Made by a program: the position numbers and the translations under genes. The notes under the pieces were generated by a model that saw only the letters and a list, made by a program, of their open reading frames with translations, was not told the DNA's origin and made no database searches. Below, one piece after another: positions 1-10,800 of a stretch of 64,000 nucleotides of DNA. The DNA is from Rostratula benghalensis (taxonomy: Eukaryota; Chordata; Aves; Charadriiformes; Rostratulidae), in assembly GCA_013399305.1 (NCBI GenBank), contig VXAI01000021.1, forward strand, positions 4,155,874 through 4,219,873. The letters are read 5' to 3'. The first letter of the stretch is position 1. Each line of letters begins with the position of its first letter.

Positions 1-2466
1 TGACATGTTTCTCAGAAATAGTTAATGAGTACTGTATTACTCTTTTATTTCTCCCTTACAGAGAGAAGCCCACTCTCCATTTTCTTCTTTCCAGATGCAC
101 ATTGAGAGATACCGACCCAATATACTGTCATTTGAAGAAGTTCCCTATCTTAGTTCTGTGCTTCATGTTAGCTTTTCCATTTATTTATCCAGTCCATGGT
201 AACCAGATCAAATAGCAATTGATAACTGTTTATGCAGTTAGTGCTCCTTACTGAGTCAAATCCAATGTCAGTTCTACGCAGTGAATAATAAAGTCTAGCT
301 TTCAATGTCTATTAAAACACCCCATTGGTAGGCTTGCCTGCTGAAGAAATGTGTACACTCTACAGCCAGATTTAATGGGTTGGTTCATAGGTGGATCACC
401 TTACCCTGTATGGGAGTACTTTTAATATTTGCAAGGATTGTCATTTCCATTCCAAGTAGGTGTCTGGAAACAGAAGTGCAGCAACAACTACTCTTTCTAT
501 ATAGTAAGGTGTTTTTTCTATATATTTTGATTCTACAAAACTGTGCAGGAACACTAGCAAAATTGGCACAAGTCAAGAAATAATAAGAATAAAAAGAAAT
601 TTCCATGAGAGAATAAGATACCAACACGAAAACTGTTATCAAGATACAGTGGAACAAATGGGCATTATATATATCAAAAAGCAAATGTTACATTTACTAC
701 AGTTACAGGAATTTTAACGTCTTTCAGCTGATCCCTGTAAAACAGGCCTCCTATTAAAGTTCCTCTGAAGCTGTTAAAATGAGAATTGCAATTAGAACTG
801 CAATTCAAGTAGCATAGAGATCGCCTGCATTTCCCACACAGTAAGTTTAGGTACATATACACAGCTCACATTACTAAGCAACATAAGCAGTATGAAATTT
901 GAAAGAGCAACTTTTGTGTCTTCTGTGGTGCAAGTGTGAGAGGTTTGACCAAGCAAAGCAATAGTCCATGATAAAGAAGCAATCAAAAGCAATTACACAG
1001 CAAATTACCCTTCTGCAAGGGTGTTTAGTAAGAAATACTGATGTGTGGCCACTTAATGTATTTTGTAACAAATCATTGATTGAATGTATGGATACAGCTG
1101 AGGGTTCCTCTTATTGCACTATTAAAGCAGTGTATTCAATAGTTTTATGTAGCTGTCCAACAAGGAGGTGGGGTTTTGACCCAAAAGAAGATCCAGAGCT
1201 TAGATTTTCCTTGTGGTAGATTCATAGGATTAAAAATGGATTGTCGTATTTCTTGATTACACAGTTATGGAGCAATTACCTGCCATATTTGCAGGTACTT
1301 TATCTTCCTCCTCTAGTCACCATAACTGAAGATTTTAAAACAACTTCAGATGGAGAAACTGCCATGGCTATTTTGATTCTGAACTTTGTATCAATCATAC
1401 TAGCTGCTCACACGCCAGTTTTGTTTTGCTATGAATATCAATGAACTTTCCTTCTTCTGCTATATTTCATTACACTTCATACTGTAGAGAGTTGTACTTT
1501 GCCTTGCACTTTGGGGTTTTTTTTGTTTTTTTTTTGTGGTGAAACCTGTATGTGCATCCTGGCCTAAGCACATACACTTTATTTTTTGGAAGTGGCATAG
1601 GCAGACGATACAACTTCCTGGTGAAGCTGCAGATGTTCGACAAATTTTGGAATAGAATTGAAGTCTCCCAAGCCCTAGAGCTGTGGTTTCATTGTTGCCT
1701 TCTACCATCTATAAATATGTATTGGGTTTCTGTCCATTAGAGTTTTTCTCAAGACTGTGCTGTTTCAGCTGTATTTAATGCACATAGGCTCATATATTTT
1801 TTTCTGTGGAACATATTTAATACATAATCAATTATTAAATAGGGTAGTGTGAAGAAATTGAACCAAAAGGAGACACCCATACAACCCAAATTTTTATTGG
1901 CTTTGTGACTCATTAATGAGCTTTACTCAGTGCTGCTATTGTGCTGAGCGTCTTATAATGAAATATACAGGGTTAATGGCTGTAAATGCAGTGGGTTTAA
2001 GTAAAACCACAGCAGGTGTGTACCTTAACGAGGTGTTAATGGAGAGACAGGTGCATGTAAATACAGAGCAGAAGGGCACAGGAGTGACCAGGAGAGAGGG
2101 CAGAACAGTGTGACCACAAAGTGCTCTAACAGCAGTTACAGAGTTAAGCACTGAGTGTGCTAAGGTTTTTGAGACTGGCAAGTTAGACCTGAAAGACTTT
2201 ATCTATGCTAAAACATTTTGCATTGTTACCCCTTCATCGAAAGAGGCTGGCACTAGGAATACTCAAAAAATAACTCTTGTTTCTTTATGTATGTGGCTAA
2301 AAGAATTTTCCTAGGAAATACTGCAGGTAGTTTTCCCCAGGTTAATCACTGGTCCCTAACTTAGTGCATGTGGCTTGGCCACAGAAATATGACCTTCTTA
2401 TGTATATCTCTTATATATATTTCCACTTGCTTTGTATTGAAAGCATTTGTATGAATTGTCTTGCAG
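1..2466. other. unique noncoding sequence, no gene seen
   Basis: No recognisable gene or repeat was found. Two pyrimidine-rich stretches ending in CAG (at about 61 and 114) look like splice acceptors, but no open frame with protein-like character follows them, so I do not call an exon. All open frames here are under 100 codons and unrecognised. A 12-bp palindrome lies at 1909-1920 and is listed separately. Confidence 0.6.
1909..1920. promoter_or_regulatory. 12-bp palindrome with paired ATTA/TAAT cores
   Basis: The sequence ctcattaatgag is a perfect palindrome holding ATTA and TAAT, the core recognised by many homeodomain proteins. About 200 bp of unbroken, less AT-rich sequence follows. Binding is an inference from the motif only; palindromes of this size also arise by chance in AT-rich DNA. 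Confidence 0.25.
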
Positions 2467-2510
2467 AAAAAAAAAAAAAAAAAAAGAAGAAAAAATGAAA
2501 AAAAAAAAAA
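2467..2510. repeat. A-rich low-complexity tract
   Basis: A run of 19 A, a short AG-rich spacer, then a run of 13 A. It lies about 90 bp before a minus-strand CR1 tail. CR1 elements end in an octamer repeat and not in poly(A), so the tract is probably independent of that insertion. It produces spurious lysine-rich and phenylalanine-rich open frames on the two strands. Confidence 0.9.
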
Positions 2511-2602
2511 TATTGTTAAGACATTGATAGCCAAGGGCCCTAAACTGGTGAGTGAACACGCAATAAGAAATAATCTCAAATATCTAGCTTCAGTGCCAGG
2601 AA

Positions 2603-2905
2603 GATCACAGAATCCCAAAATTGTCAGAGTTGGAAGGGACTTCAAGAGATCATCTAGTCAACACCTTTGCTAAAGCAGGGACTGCATCCATGTGGCTTGT
2701 GAAAACCTCCAGAGAGGGGGACACCACAACCTCCATTGGCAGCCTGTTCCAGGGCTCTGTCACTCTCACCGCAAAGAAGTTTTTCTTCATATTTGAATAG
2801 AATTTCCTATGTTCTAGCTTGTGCCTCTTGTCTTGTCACTAGGAACCACTGAAAAGAGTCTGGCTCCATTCTCCATCAACCCAGCCTTTAGATACTTGTA
2901 AGCAC
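2603..2905 (-). mobile_element. CR1 LINE fragment, 3' end, minus strand
   Basis: On the plus strand the element begins with the reversed CR1 terminus (gatcacagaatcccaaaatt) followed by the hallmark ttggaagggac and gatcatctagt. It continues through the conserved 3' region, including gcctgttccagggctctgtc and the stretch matching the end of the CR1 ORF2 region near 2820-2900. Only the last 300 bp or so are present, so it is a typical 5'-truncated insertion. It has no coding capacity left. The right boundary is approximate because the match fades near 2905. Confidence 0.93.
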
Positions 2906-5900
2906 TTCTCCAATAAAATACATGTCTTAAAGTACAAACTGGTTCACGTGTTCTCAAATGTTAAGAAATATCATTTTTTGGGTGCATAACAGGTGACATC
3001 AGAGGAGGTAATTGTCAGGAGTGGCCATACCACAACAGTTCCAGAACTGGTGGGTGTGCAGGACACACTCTAGAAAAGCACTTCCCTGAACTTAGAAAGT
3101 TGAAGCCCTTCTTTAGGCAAATAAAAATTGTTAAGTGTTTTGTACTAAAACTGTCTATGACCTCTCATATCCCTACCCTAACCAGTCATCAATGAGTTTT
3201 GGTTTACTATCTTTTTTCTTTGATTTTGCAAACAATAATAAAGTGTTATTGTAGATCGTTCTGACATGTTAGCAGCTATCACTGTAAGAGGAATAATTCA
3301 CACATCAAAACTTCTCCTCGCTAAGACTGTCATAAAGATCTCTATTTTTCTCCTGGCTAACTTCTTTTGATGGACTCTGCTATTAAAATCTTCTTTTTAA
3401 CCCTGAAGATAGAGTCTTCCTTTTCAACAATAACATAAAAAGTAAAGCTCTAATTCTGGGAGAAAATGATCCTAAGAAGCATGTTTCCCAGATGTTGTGA
3501 AATGCCCTCTTGTTGCCTATTCTACTCTGTTTGCAGTACACATTAGTGATGTTTTGAGCAAATCGGAATAGATTGCTTTTGAAGATTCATGATGAACAAA
3601 ATCCTTAGCAAAAAAACCCCAAATGTTTTTATTAGCACTTTTCTCTTCTTATTACTCCTAAAATTTTTTACAGTTTCATCTCCCTCTTAGTTGTGAAACA
3701 GGAGTAGATGGTAAGTCGGCTCCGAATGTCATCCTCAGGGTATTTCTTCAGGCACCTGACATGAGCACCATTAGCTCAGATTACTCAATTACCTGCTGGC
3801 ATCCTGAAGGTGCCTAAAGAAATAACATGAATATATTGCTGGAATTCGCATTAAATGTGAATGGGTAGTAAAAAAAAAAATCTGGATTCTTTGACCTCTT
3901 TGTGGTTTGCATTAAAAAAATAGCTAAGATCTCTCATACTAGAACAGCTGCATGCTTTTAAAAAAGCTCCTAAAAGTTATTTACCTTTTAAAATGTCTTT
4001 ATTTGTAACTTTTCAAGGTTGAAAATTAAAATAGTCTATTTCCATTAAATTACACTGCAAAAAAAAAAAATAAACTGGAGAAACAAAAAGTTTAATGACA
4101 TGGCTTCAGTCTCATGGAAAAGGGAAAAAAAAAACCTGTGCTAACCTCTGAAGATTGCTTGTTTCTCATTAAGGTAAACTTTTGGATTGTTCATTTTTTT
4201 CAGTTTGTAAGGCAACCTGACAGGCACTTTGGGCAACTTACCATGACACTGTGTGCCATAAATGTACTGCAGTGCCTCATAAATGTGACAAAGCACTTTC
4301 AAAAGAACTGTTGACTTTTAGAGGCCCTACTTCTCTAAAAGTAGGATATTTACTGTAAGTGCAGTTTGTTGAGATTCTCAGCTAATTTTCTACCTGTGCA
4401 TCTTTAATATATTTGTGAATTCAGAGGAATTTTGTAATTGTAAGTGTCTATGAGATTACTGTGTTTTAAACCAGGCTTGACAGCACAATAGAATCCAATA
4501 AAAGAAAGCATCAGTTGTACAAGGCAAGCATGTACAGAGAGACAACATGAATGCAAATAAGACAAAAAATAATAGACAAAGAAACTGAAACATAAAAGCT
4601 GTATGTGTATTTCTGTAACTACAACCTCTCCACATTACCATATCAGGAGCCAAACATAAAAATAGTATTCTCATAATAAGAGTGCTTCTAATGAAAACTG
4701 AAGCATATAGGAGTTAAAATAAAATAAAGCTTCTTCCCATCAGATTGATACATTAAATAATCTCTAAAAGATGACATATATTTAAATCTTCCTATCTACT
4801 TAAAAGTCTTTCCCACTATAAGCTACTGGTGTTACATAAAGATATTCTTATTCTGCTCCATCAAAACAAAATACACTTTCAACTTGATGGTCATCTGTAA
4901 ATTCAGTCTGTTTCTCAATAGATTGAAAAAATGCCAGCTGCATTCAGCCTTACACCTGAAGAGATCTTTCAAAAATTTAATTCCAATCAACATAATGGCC
5001 TAAACAGAAACTTCCCGCTGTACTTGTCTGTTATTGTCAGGCTATAACAGATGACCCAGAGGGAACACTATTACATGAAACTTTTTAATGTGAGAACTAG
5101 CTATAACAAAACGAAACTGTCTGATTATAGAAATGTACTCACTATTATAGCTGAAAACAAAAGAAAATAAATATCCTCCTATTTCAGCATACTCATAATC
5201 TCCTATCTATGTGTTTTCCAAACATGGCCTAATATAAGTCATTACCCCTCAGCAGTAAAATCCTTGGCAGCTGAAAAGGGCAGTTACACTGCCTTTTATC
5301 CATTTATATATCTTCAGCTATCATCGCAGGAAAAATTTAGGAAGGGCAATACCTACCTTTTGAAGCACAACTGAAGGTTGCTTTATGAATCTTTTTTAAT
5401 TGAGCTTGCTTAAGAAGTTGCCATTTTCCTCACCTTATTACTGTGGTGTTGTGTCTGAGCTGCTACGCACAGCTGAACCTAAACAGCTTAAAATTATCTG
5501 TGACTATAAAATCCTTGGTTATTCCAATGGTTTCCAGAATCAACCACCAGAATAATCAGGAAAAAAAGATGTATACCTTGAGGCACACATTATATTGGTG
5601 CCAGGGCTCTACCTTGAACAGCAGCAGTGTTCCACATACTGTGACAATTCAGGGAATTCTTCTGAATGGATTGACCTATTACTCTAGCTAGGAACTTTTT
5701 AAGCAAGACTTGAGATAAGGTGGTAGTAAAAGCCCACCTATCACTAACAATATGATTCCTAGAAGGAAATACGAATCACAAGACAGACAAAATGTAGTAA
5801 TAGGACAAGGTGACAAATATCTGTTACGCATACGCAAAAGCCAAAGGTGGTAAGGAATAAATTGACAATACTGATCTAGAATAGTACAGTTTCAGGTAGG

Positions 5901-6939
5901 AGAAACAGTGGGAAAATGAAAAACATTTAAATATATGCCAAGAATTAGTACAGTTTTCCTGCTGTCCTGGAATGAGAGACAAAGATAAAACAGGAAAAGG
6001 GCAGGCATAATTCCATTATGAGCATGGACTACTTAATCTAAAGAAGAATGTTAATATCATTTATTTGAACAGGGAGAATGCAAAAGGAAGCAGAGATAAG
6101 TTTTAATTTCCCAAGTATCTGTGGCAAAATAGCAAGGCAGAAGAAGTTCATTTTGGCATGTACTATAGTCCTGTTTCAGAAAGTGGAGAAAAGTTCCAGA
6201 GAAACAATTTAGATTGGATTCTAACTAGTGAGAAGTGACTGGTCAAAAATTTGAAGATGCACATGATAGCAAACCAAGTGAGTTCACAATAAGCAGGAAA
6301 AAAGATGATTAGAGTAACAGGACTATGACAGCAAGTTTAAAACAAAACAGAAAAAAAAAAAAAAAAGAAAAAAGAGCAGATGCACTCAGGGATCTCAGAG
6401 ATACACTCTTTTGTGAAGAAATTTTATGAAAAATAAGACTTCAGAAAAAGAGTGGTTATGACATGACATATTAAAGGCATGGTAGCCATCTGGCTCAACG
6501 GAGAAGAAAGAGACGAAATGTAACAAAGCAATATGAAGTTTCAGGACCACTACAGTATAAGTCAAACAAACAAAAAAAAAACAGTACCAAAATTGAAAAA
6601 GTGACAACTGATGATGTGCATGAAGAAACAGACTGACATGTAAGTTTTAGATCGAAAAAGTGGAAGCACAAAATGACTTATCAGTATCAAAACAAATAAA
6701 AGGTGATAAGACAAAAAAAAGTTGATCCATGACAAATGAGGAAAGAAAAATTGAAGCATCCATTACTTAACATGAAAAAAGAAAGTATATGTCATAAACT
6801 AGACTACAATATTTTCTGCCCTTTTTAATTCACTCTTCATCAAAAAGGTTGGCTGCAAAGCCGAGACTTTTCATTTTAATAGAGGGAAATATGTAGAGCC
6901 TGCAATGGGAAACGCATGAGTTAGTGTGTTCAGATGAGT
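2906..6939. other. unique noncoding sequence, no gene seen
   Basis: Apart from the hairpin at 3741-3824 and A-rich tracts near 4061 and 6350-6371, I recognise nothing. The part from about 5700 to 6900 is purine-rich on the plus strand and may contain more of the eroded CR1 seen at 6940, but I could not match it with confidence. Confidence 0.55.
3741..3824. repeat. 84-nt near-perfect inverted repeat (hairpin)
   Basis: The arms 3741-3757 (tatttcttcaggcacct) and 3808-3824 (aggtgcctaaagaaata) pair over 17 bp with one C:A mismatch. They enclose a 50-nt loop that has further short complementarity. The overall size fits a microRNA precursor, and it would equally fit a short inverted-repeat remnant of a DNA transposon. 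I see no target duplication flanking the arms. The structure is seen directly; any RNA function is unproven. Confidence 0.6.
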
Positions 6940-7165
6940 TAGATGCATTTCAGCCAGCAGGGCCTGATAGAAAATTCACCCTAAAGTTCTTTTAAAGCAA
7001 GTCACGGCAATCTCTGAACCAGAAAGGATCATTCTCAAGAATAAGGGAAGGCTGGGGAAAGTCCCACAGGAATGGAGAAGGCAAACACAGTAACTGTCTT
7101 TAAATGAGGGGGAAAAGGGCCTTCATGTACACTGATTTTAGCAAGGCAATTGTCTCAAAAAAACA
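6940..7165 (+). mobile_element. ancient, eroded CR1-type reverse transcriptase fragment
   Basis: Nucleotides 6951-7105 follow the reverse transcriptase region of an old amniote CR1 lineage. They include cagccagcagggcctgat (the conserved Gly-Pro-Asp), aaaattcaccctaaagttct, gcaatctctgaacc, and a segment encoding a Val-Pro-x-x-Trp core (gtcccacaggaatggagaag). After a gap corresponding to a deletion of a few hundred bases, gattttagcaaggca near 7133-7147 encodes Asp-Phe-Ser-Lys-Ala. That is the conserved stretch around the first catalytic aspartate. Frameshifts make it non-coding. Its divergence suggests it is much older than the other CR1 copies here. Confidence 0.7.
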
Positions 7166-9507
7166 GGAAAGCATAATGTGTCCTAAATTAAATGCAAAGA
7201 AATCATTGTTCAGTTCTGAATGCTGCACCTTAAATTTACTGTATGCATAGAAATTTTCTCTTGGTACATTCACAGATGTAATTGCTGGATTTGCAGGAAT
7301 GGTGACTAGCAGATTTTAAGTAGCTTGAGATGTATTCCCTACCCAGGGTAGGACTGAGGCATCTGTTTGAAGACCTTGGTCCTGAGGGCAGGTCTAAAAG
7401 TCCGGGATTACATCAAGAGAAGACATATGTCCTTTCATTGAGGGATCTGAATCAAGCTGGCACAACATGATTAACTTTGAGTCTCAGATTGTTTTTATTT
7501 TTACGTATTTATTTTTCCCTACCACAAGATACAAACTAGTATGTTTAGTTAGAAAAACATGTTTAATTGTACTCTGCATAAACTCCCATTTAGAAAGAAA
7601 ATGTTTTTCAAATAAAGTTCTTCAAATGTTTTGTGCAACATCTGGACTTTTTTTTTACATAAAGGATCTGAAAGGAATTTAGAATCCCAGACTCCTTGTG
7701 GTTCTCACATCTTCATAAAAAGGCAGCATACTAGAATGTGTTTGCTGCTGGGAGCTGACACTTCACAATTAATAAGGAAGTAAAATGTCTCCTACTAAAT
7801 ACAGGTTTTGATCCCATACTGCCTAGTAGTTTTGCCTGAGGGCCTTTATGAAGAGTACTGTGTATTGTAGGCAAGGTGGGGAAGTTTTAAAAGATTGTTT
7901 CCTCCTCTTATATCCACAAGGGCTGACCACATTCCTTCTGGTATGGCCTGTGACAGGATGCACGTGCAACATGCATATGGGGCATGGGTGACAGGAGCGT
8001 GTCAGAGCCATCTTCCTGCACCCAACATCAAGACAGATGCAGTACAAGGGAGAAGCTCACACACACAGCATAATCCTCATAATGCAGGTTATACGCTCCA
8101 GTCTATTTAGAGGGATTGTAAATACAGTATGATATAGTTTCCTAATTTTACCAGAACTCTTAAAATTTATTTGTTGCTTCCCTGGAAGATTCTGTTTCTG
8201 GAGTCACATGATGATACAAAACTTTGATCTTCATTAAAACAGAAAGTATATTTTAAACTCTTAGACTTCCAAAGAAAAGATAGAAAGTATAAACTGTAAG
8301 GATTCAGAACTAAAGAAGACAAGAGCCAGCAGACATTATTTCTTCTAATATTTTGGAGTTAATCCTAAATTTTTTTTATGGGCTAGGTCAACTAGAATAT
8401 TACCTTGAGCTTTCACTGTATGCTGTAAGCTTCTCTATGACTTGAAAAATCATAGTTACTTTGAAGAAAAATTAATTCTATTTCAGGGCTATAGAAATGT
8501 AGAAGAAGAATAGAAGTTCCAACTTCTACAGAAGAATATAAAGTTCCAACAGTTTGCAGGAATAGCTAAAAATGTAGGTGCTCCCCTTCCATAGAAGGTC
8601 AGTGGCAGACAGGTGTTTCACTCTTGTAAGCTTTTGCAAATCTCACCTGAAATCTCTGTTATTTTCAAGTAAGTGCTTTGTCTGTTGAACTAAAGGACCA
8701 GAATCGACTCTTGCAAAGTATGTTTCTTATAATTACTCACAATGGGAGACTGCACACACAGCCAACTCTGGGAGATATTTCTGAGTCTCTGATTTCTAAC
8801 ATTCTTCACTTTCTCACCCTATGGTATGAACAGACTGCCTTATATTGCTGACAATTTATGTTTTCTCTCTAACACCCACCTACATAACATCTATGTTGAG
8901 CATTTACGTTTACACTAATAGCCCCTGAGAATCAATTACCATAAGAAGATCTGTTTCTTTACACTTCAGCTGATGAATCAGTCATAGGTTAAAACAAGAG
9001 GAGGCAAAAACCCAGCATGTCTGCACTGATTTTTTTAAAACCCTTTACTTAAAAATACTCTGGATACAGATTATTTTTTTCTGTCTTATGCATGTTCAAT
9101 ATTATGTTACTGGCCTTAAAATATGCTTTCATAAATGGATTGGCAAAAAAGCACTCAGGATTTACTGTATTTTTTATACACTCCAATACTGTGTTGTATC
9201 CCTATGCAACAGAATACAATCTGTTTAGTTGGCACACCCTGGTGGAAGTAAGTATGATAGCAAGCTGCTACCCAGCTAAGACTGACTCCAGGCCTGAACT
9301 GATTTCACAAAGATGGCGCTATTAGGAGGACAAAAATAACCTTCTGACATCCCAAACACCTCTGACTCATTACTAGCCCCAGACAGAGTTCTGCCATGAA
9401 GAGTTTAGTTTGTCTATTCCTCACACACAGGGATTTAGGGGCCTCGTGATCTCCTTCCTCTCTTCCTAAAAAGCTTTCAGTGATAAAGCTCTGCAAAGAT
9501 GAGTCAG
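7166..9507. other. unique noncoding sequence, no gene seen
   Basis: No gene was recognised. A short duplication lies at 8504-8550, where agaagaatagaagttccaac is followed by a nearly identical copy; the first copy also forms a small hairpin with cttctac. The remainder is ordinary AT-rich sequence with short unrecognised frames. Confidence 0.55.
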
Positions 9508-10800
9508 AGAACCATAGAATGCTTTAGGTTGGAAGGGACCTTAAAGATCATCTGCTTCCAGCCCCCCTGCCATGGACACCTCCCATTAGACCAGGCTGCT
9601 CAAAGCCCCATCCAGCCTGGTCTTGAACAATCCGAGAGAGGGACATCCACAGTTTCCCTAGGCAACATGTTGCAGTACCTCACCACCCTCACACTAAAGC
9701 ATTTCTTCCAAATATCTAATCAAAATCTCCTCTCTTTCAGTTTAAAACCATTACCCCTCATCCTATGACTACACTCCCTGATAAAGAGTCCCTTCCCATC
9801 TTTCCTGAAGGCCCTCTTCAGGTGCTGAAAGACCTCTGTAACGTCTCTCCAGAGCCTTCTACTTCTCTTCTCCAGGCTGAACAACCACAATTCTCTCAGC
9901 CTGTCTTCACAGGTGAGGTGCTCCAACCCTCTGATTATCTTTGTGGCCCTCCACTGGACCCATTCCAACAGGTCCAGGTCCTTCCTGTGCTGAGGACGCC
10001 AGAGCTGGATGCAGTACTCCAAGTGGGGTCTCACCAGAGCAGAGGGGCAGAATCACTTCCCTCGACCTGCTGGTCATGCTTATTTTGATACAGCCTAGGA
10101 AGTGGTTGGCTTTCTGGCCTGTAAGCATGCATTGCCAGGTCATGTTGAACTTCCCATCCACCAACACCCCTAAGTCCTTCTCCTAAGGGCTGCTCTCAAT
10201 CCATTCTCTGCTCAGCCTGTATTTGTGCTTGGCATTGCCATGACCCAGGCACAGGACCTAGCACTTGTCCTGGTTGAACTTCATGAGGTTGGCACAGTCC
10301 CGCCTCTCAAACCTGTCCAGGTCCCTCTGGATCGCTTCCCTTCCCTCCAGCGTGTCGACCATGTCACACAGCTTGGTGTTGTTGGCAAATTAGCTGAGGG
10401 TGCACTCAAAGCCACTGTCCACGTCTCCAACAATGATGATAAACTGCACTAGTGCCAGTACTGATCCCTGAGGAACATCACTTGTCACTGCTTTCCACTT
10501 GGATATCGAGCCATTACCAAAACCCTTTGAGTGCAGCCATCCAGTCAATTCTTTAGCCACTGAGTGGCCTATCCAATTCATGCCTTTCCAATTTAGAGAA
10601 TAGGTCATGCAGGACAGTGTCAAATGCTTTGCATAAGTCCAGCTATACGACTGCTGTTGTTCTCCCCTTATTTACCAATGCTATGGCAACGTTGTAGAAA
10701 TCCATCAAAATTGTCAGGCATGACTTGCCCCTGGTGAATCCATGTTGGATGTCACCAATCACCTCCTTCTTTTCCACATGCCTTAGCAGAGATTCCAGGT
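9508..10800 (-). pseudogene. 5'-truncated CR1 LINE with decayed ORF2 (reverse transcriptase), minus strand
   Basis: This is the longest repeat in the window, about 1.3 kb. Read on the minus strand it starts inside the reverse transcriptase domain near 10800 and ends with the CR1 3' terminus at about 9508. Recognisable protein pieces are, in order: a QHGFTRGKSCL block, LCKAFDTV around the first catalytic Asp, a VPQGSVL block, and the C-terminal block RPHLEYCIQLW to RGNGFKLKERRF (open at 9720-10034). The catalytic FADD box has become FANN (10378-10389) and is preceded directly by a stop codon, so the polymerase is dead. Frameshifts separate the blocks. CR1 ORF2 normally carries an endonuclease upstream, which is absent here, as expected for 5' truncation. 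Confidence 0.97.

Noticed and set aside
61..180. Possible exon after the tandem pyrimidine-CAG sequences at the window start
   Set aside because: The following sequence is open only briefly and no donor site or protein similarity could be seen.
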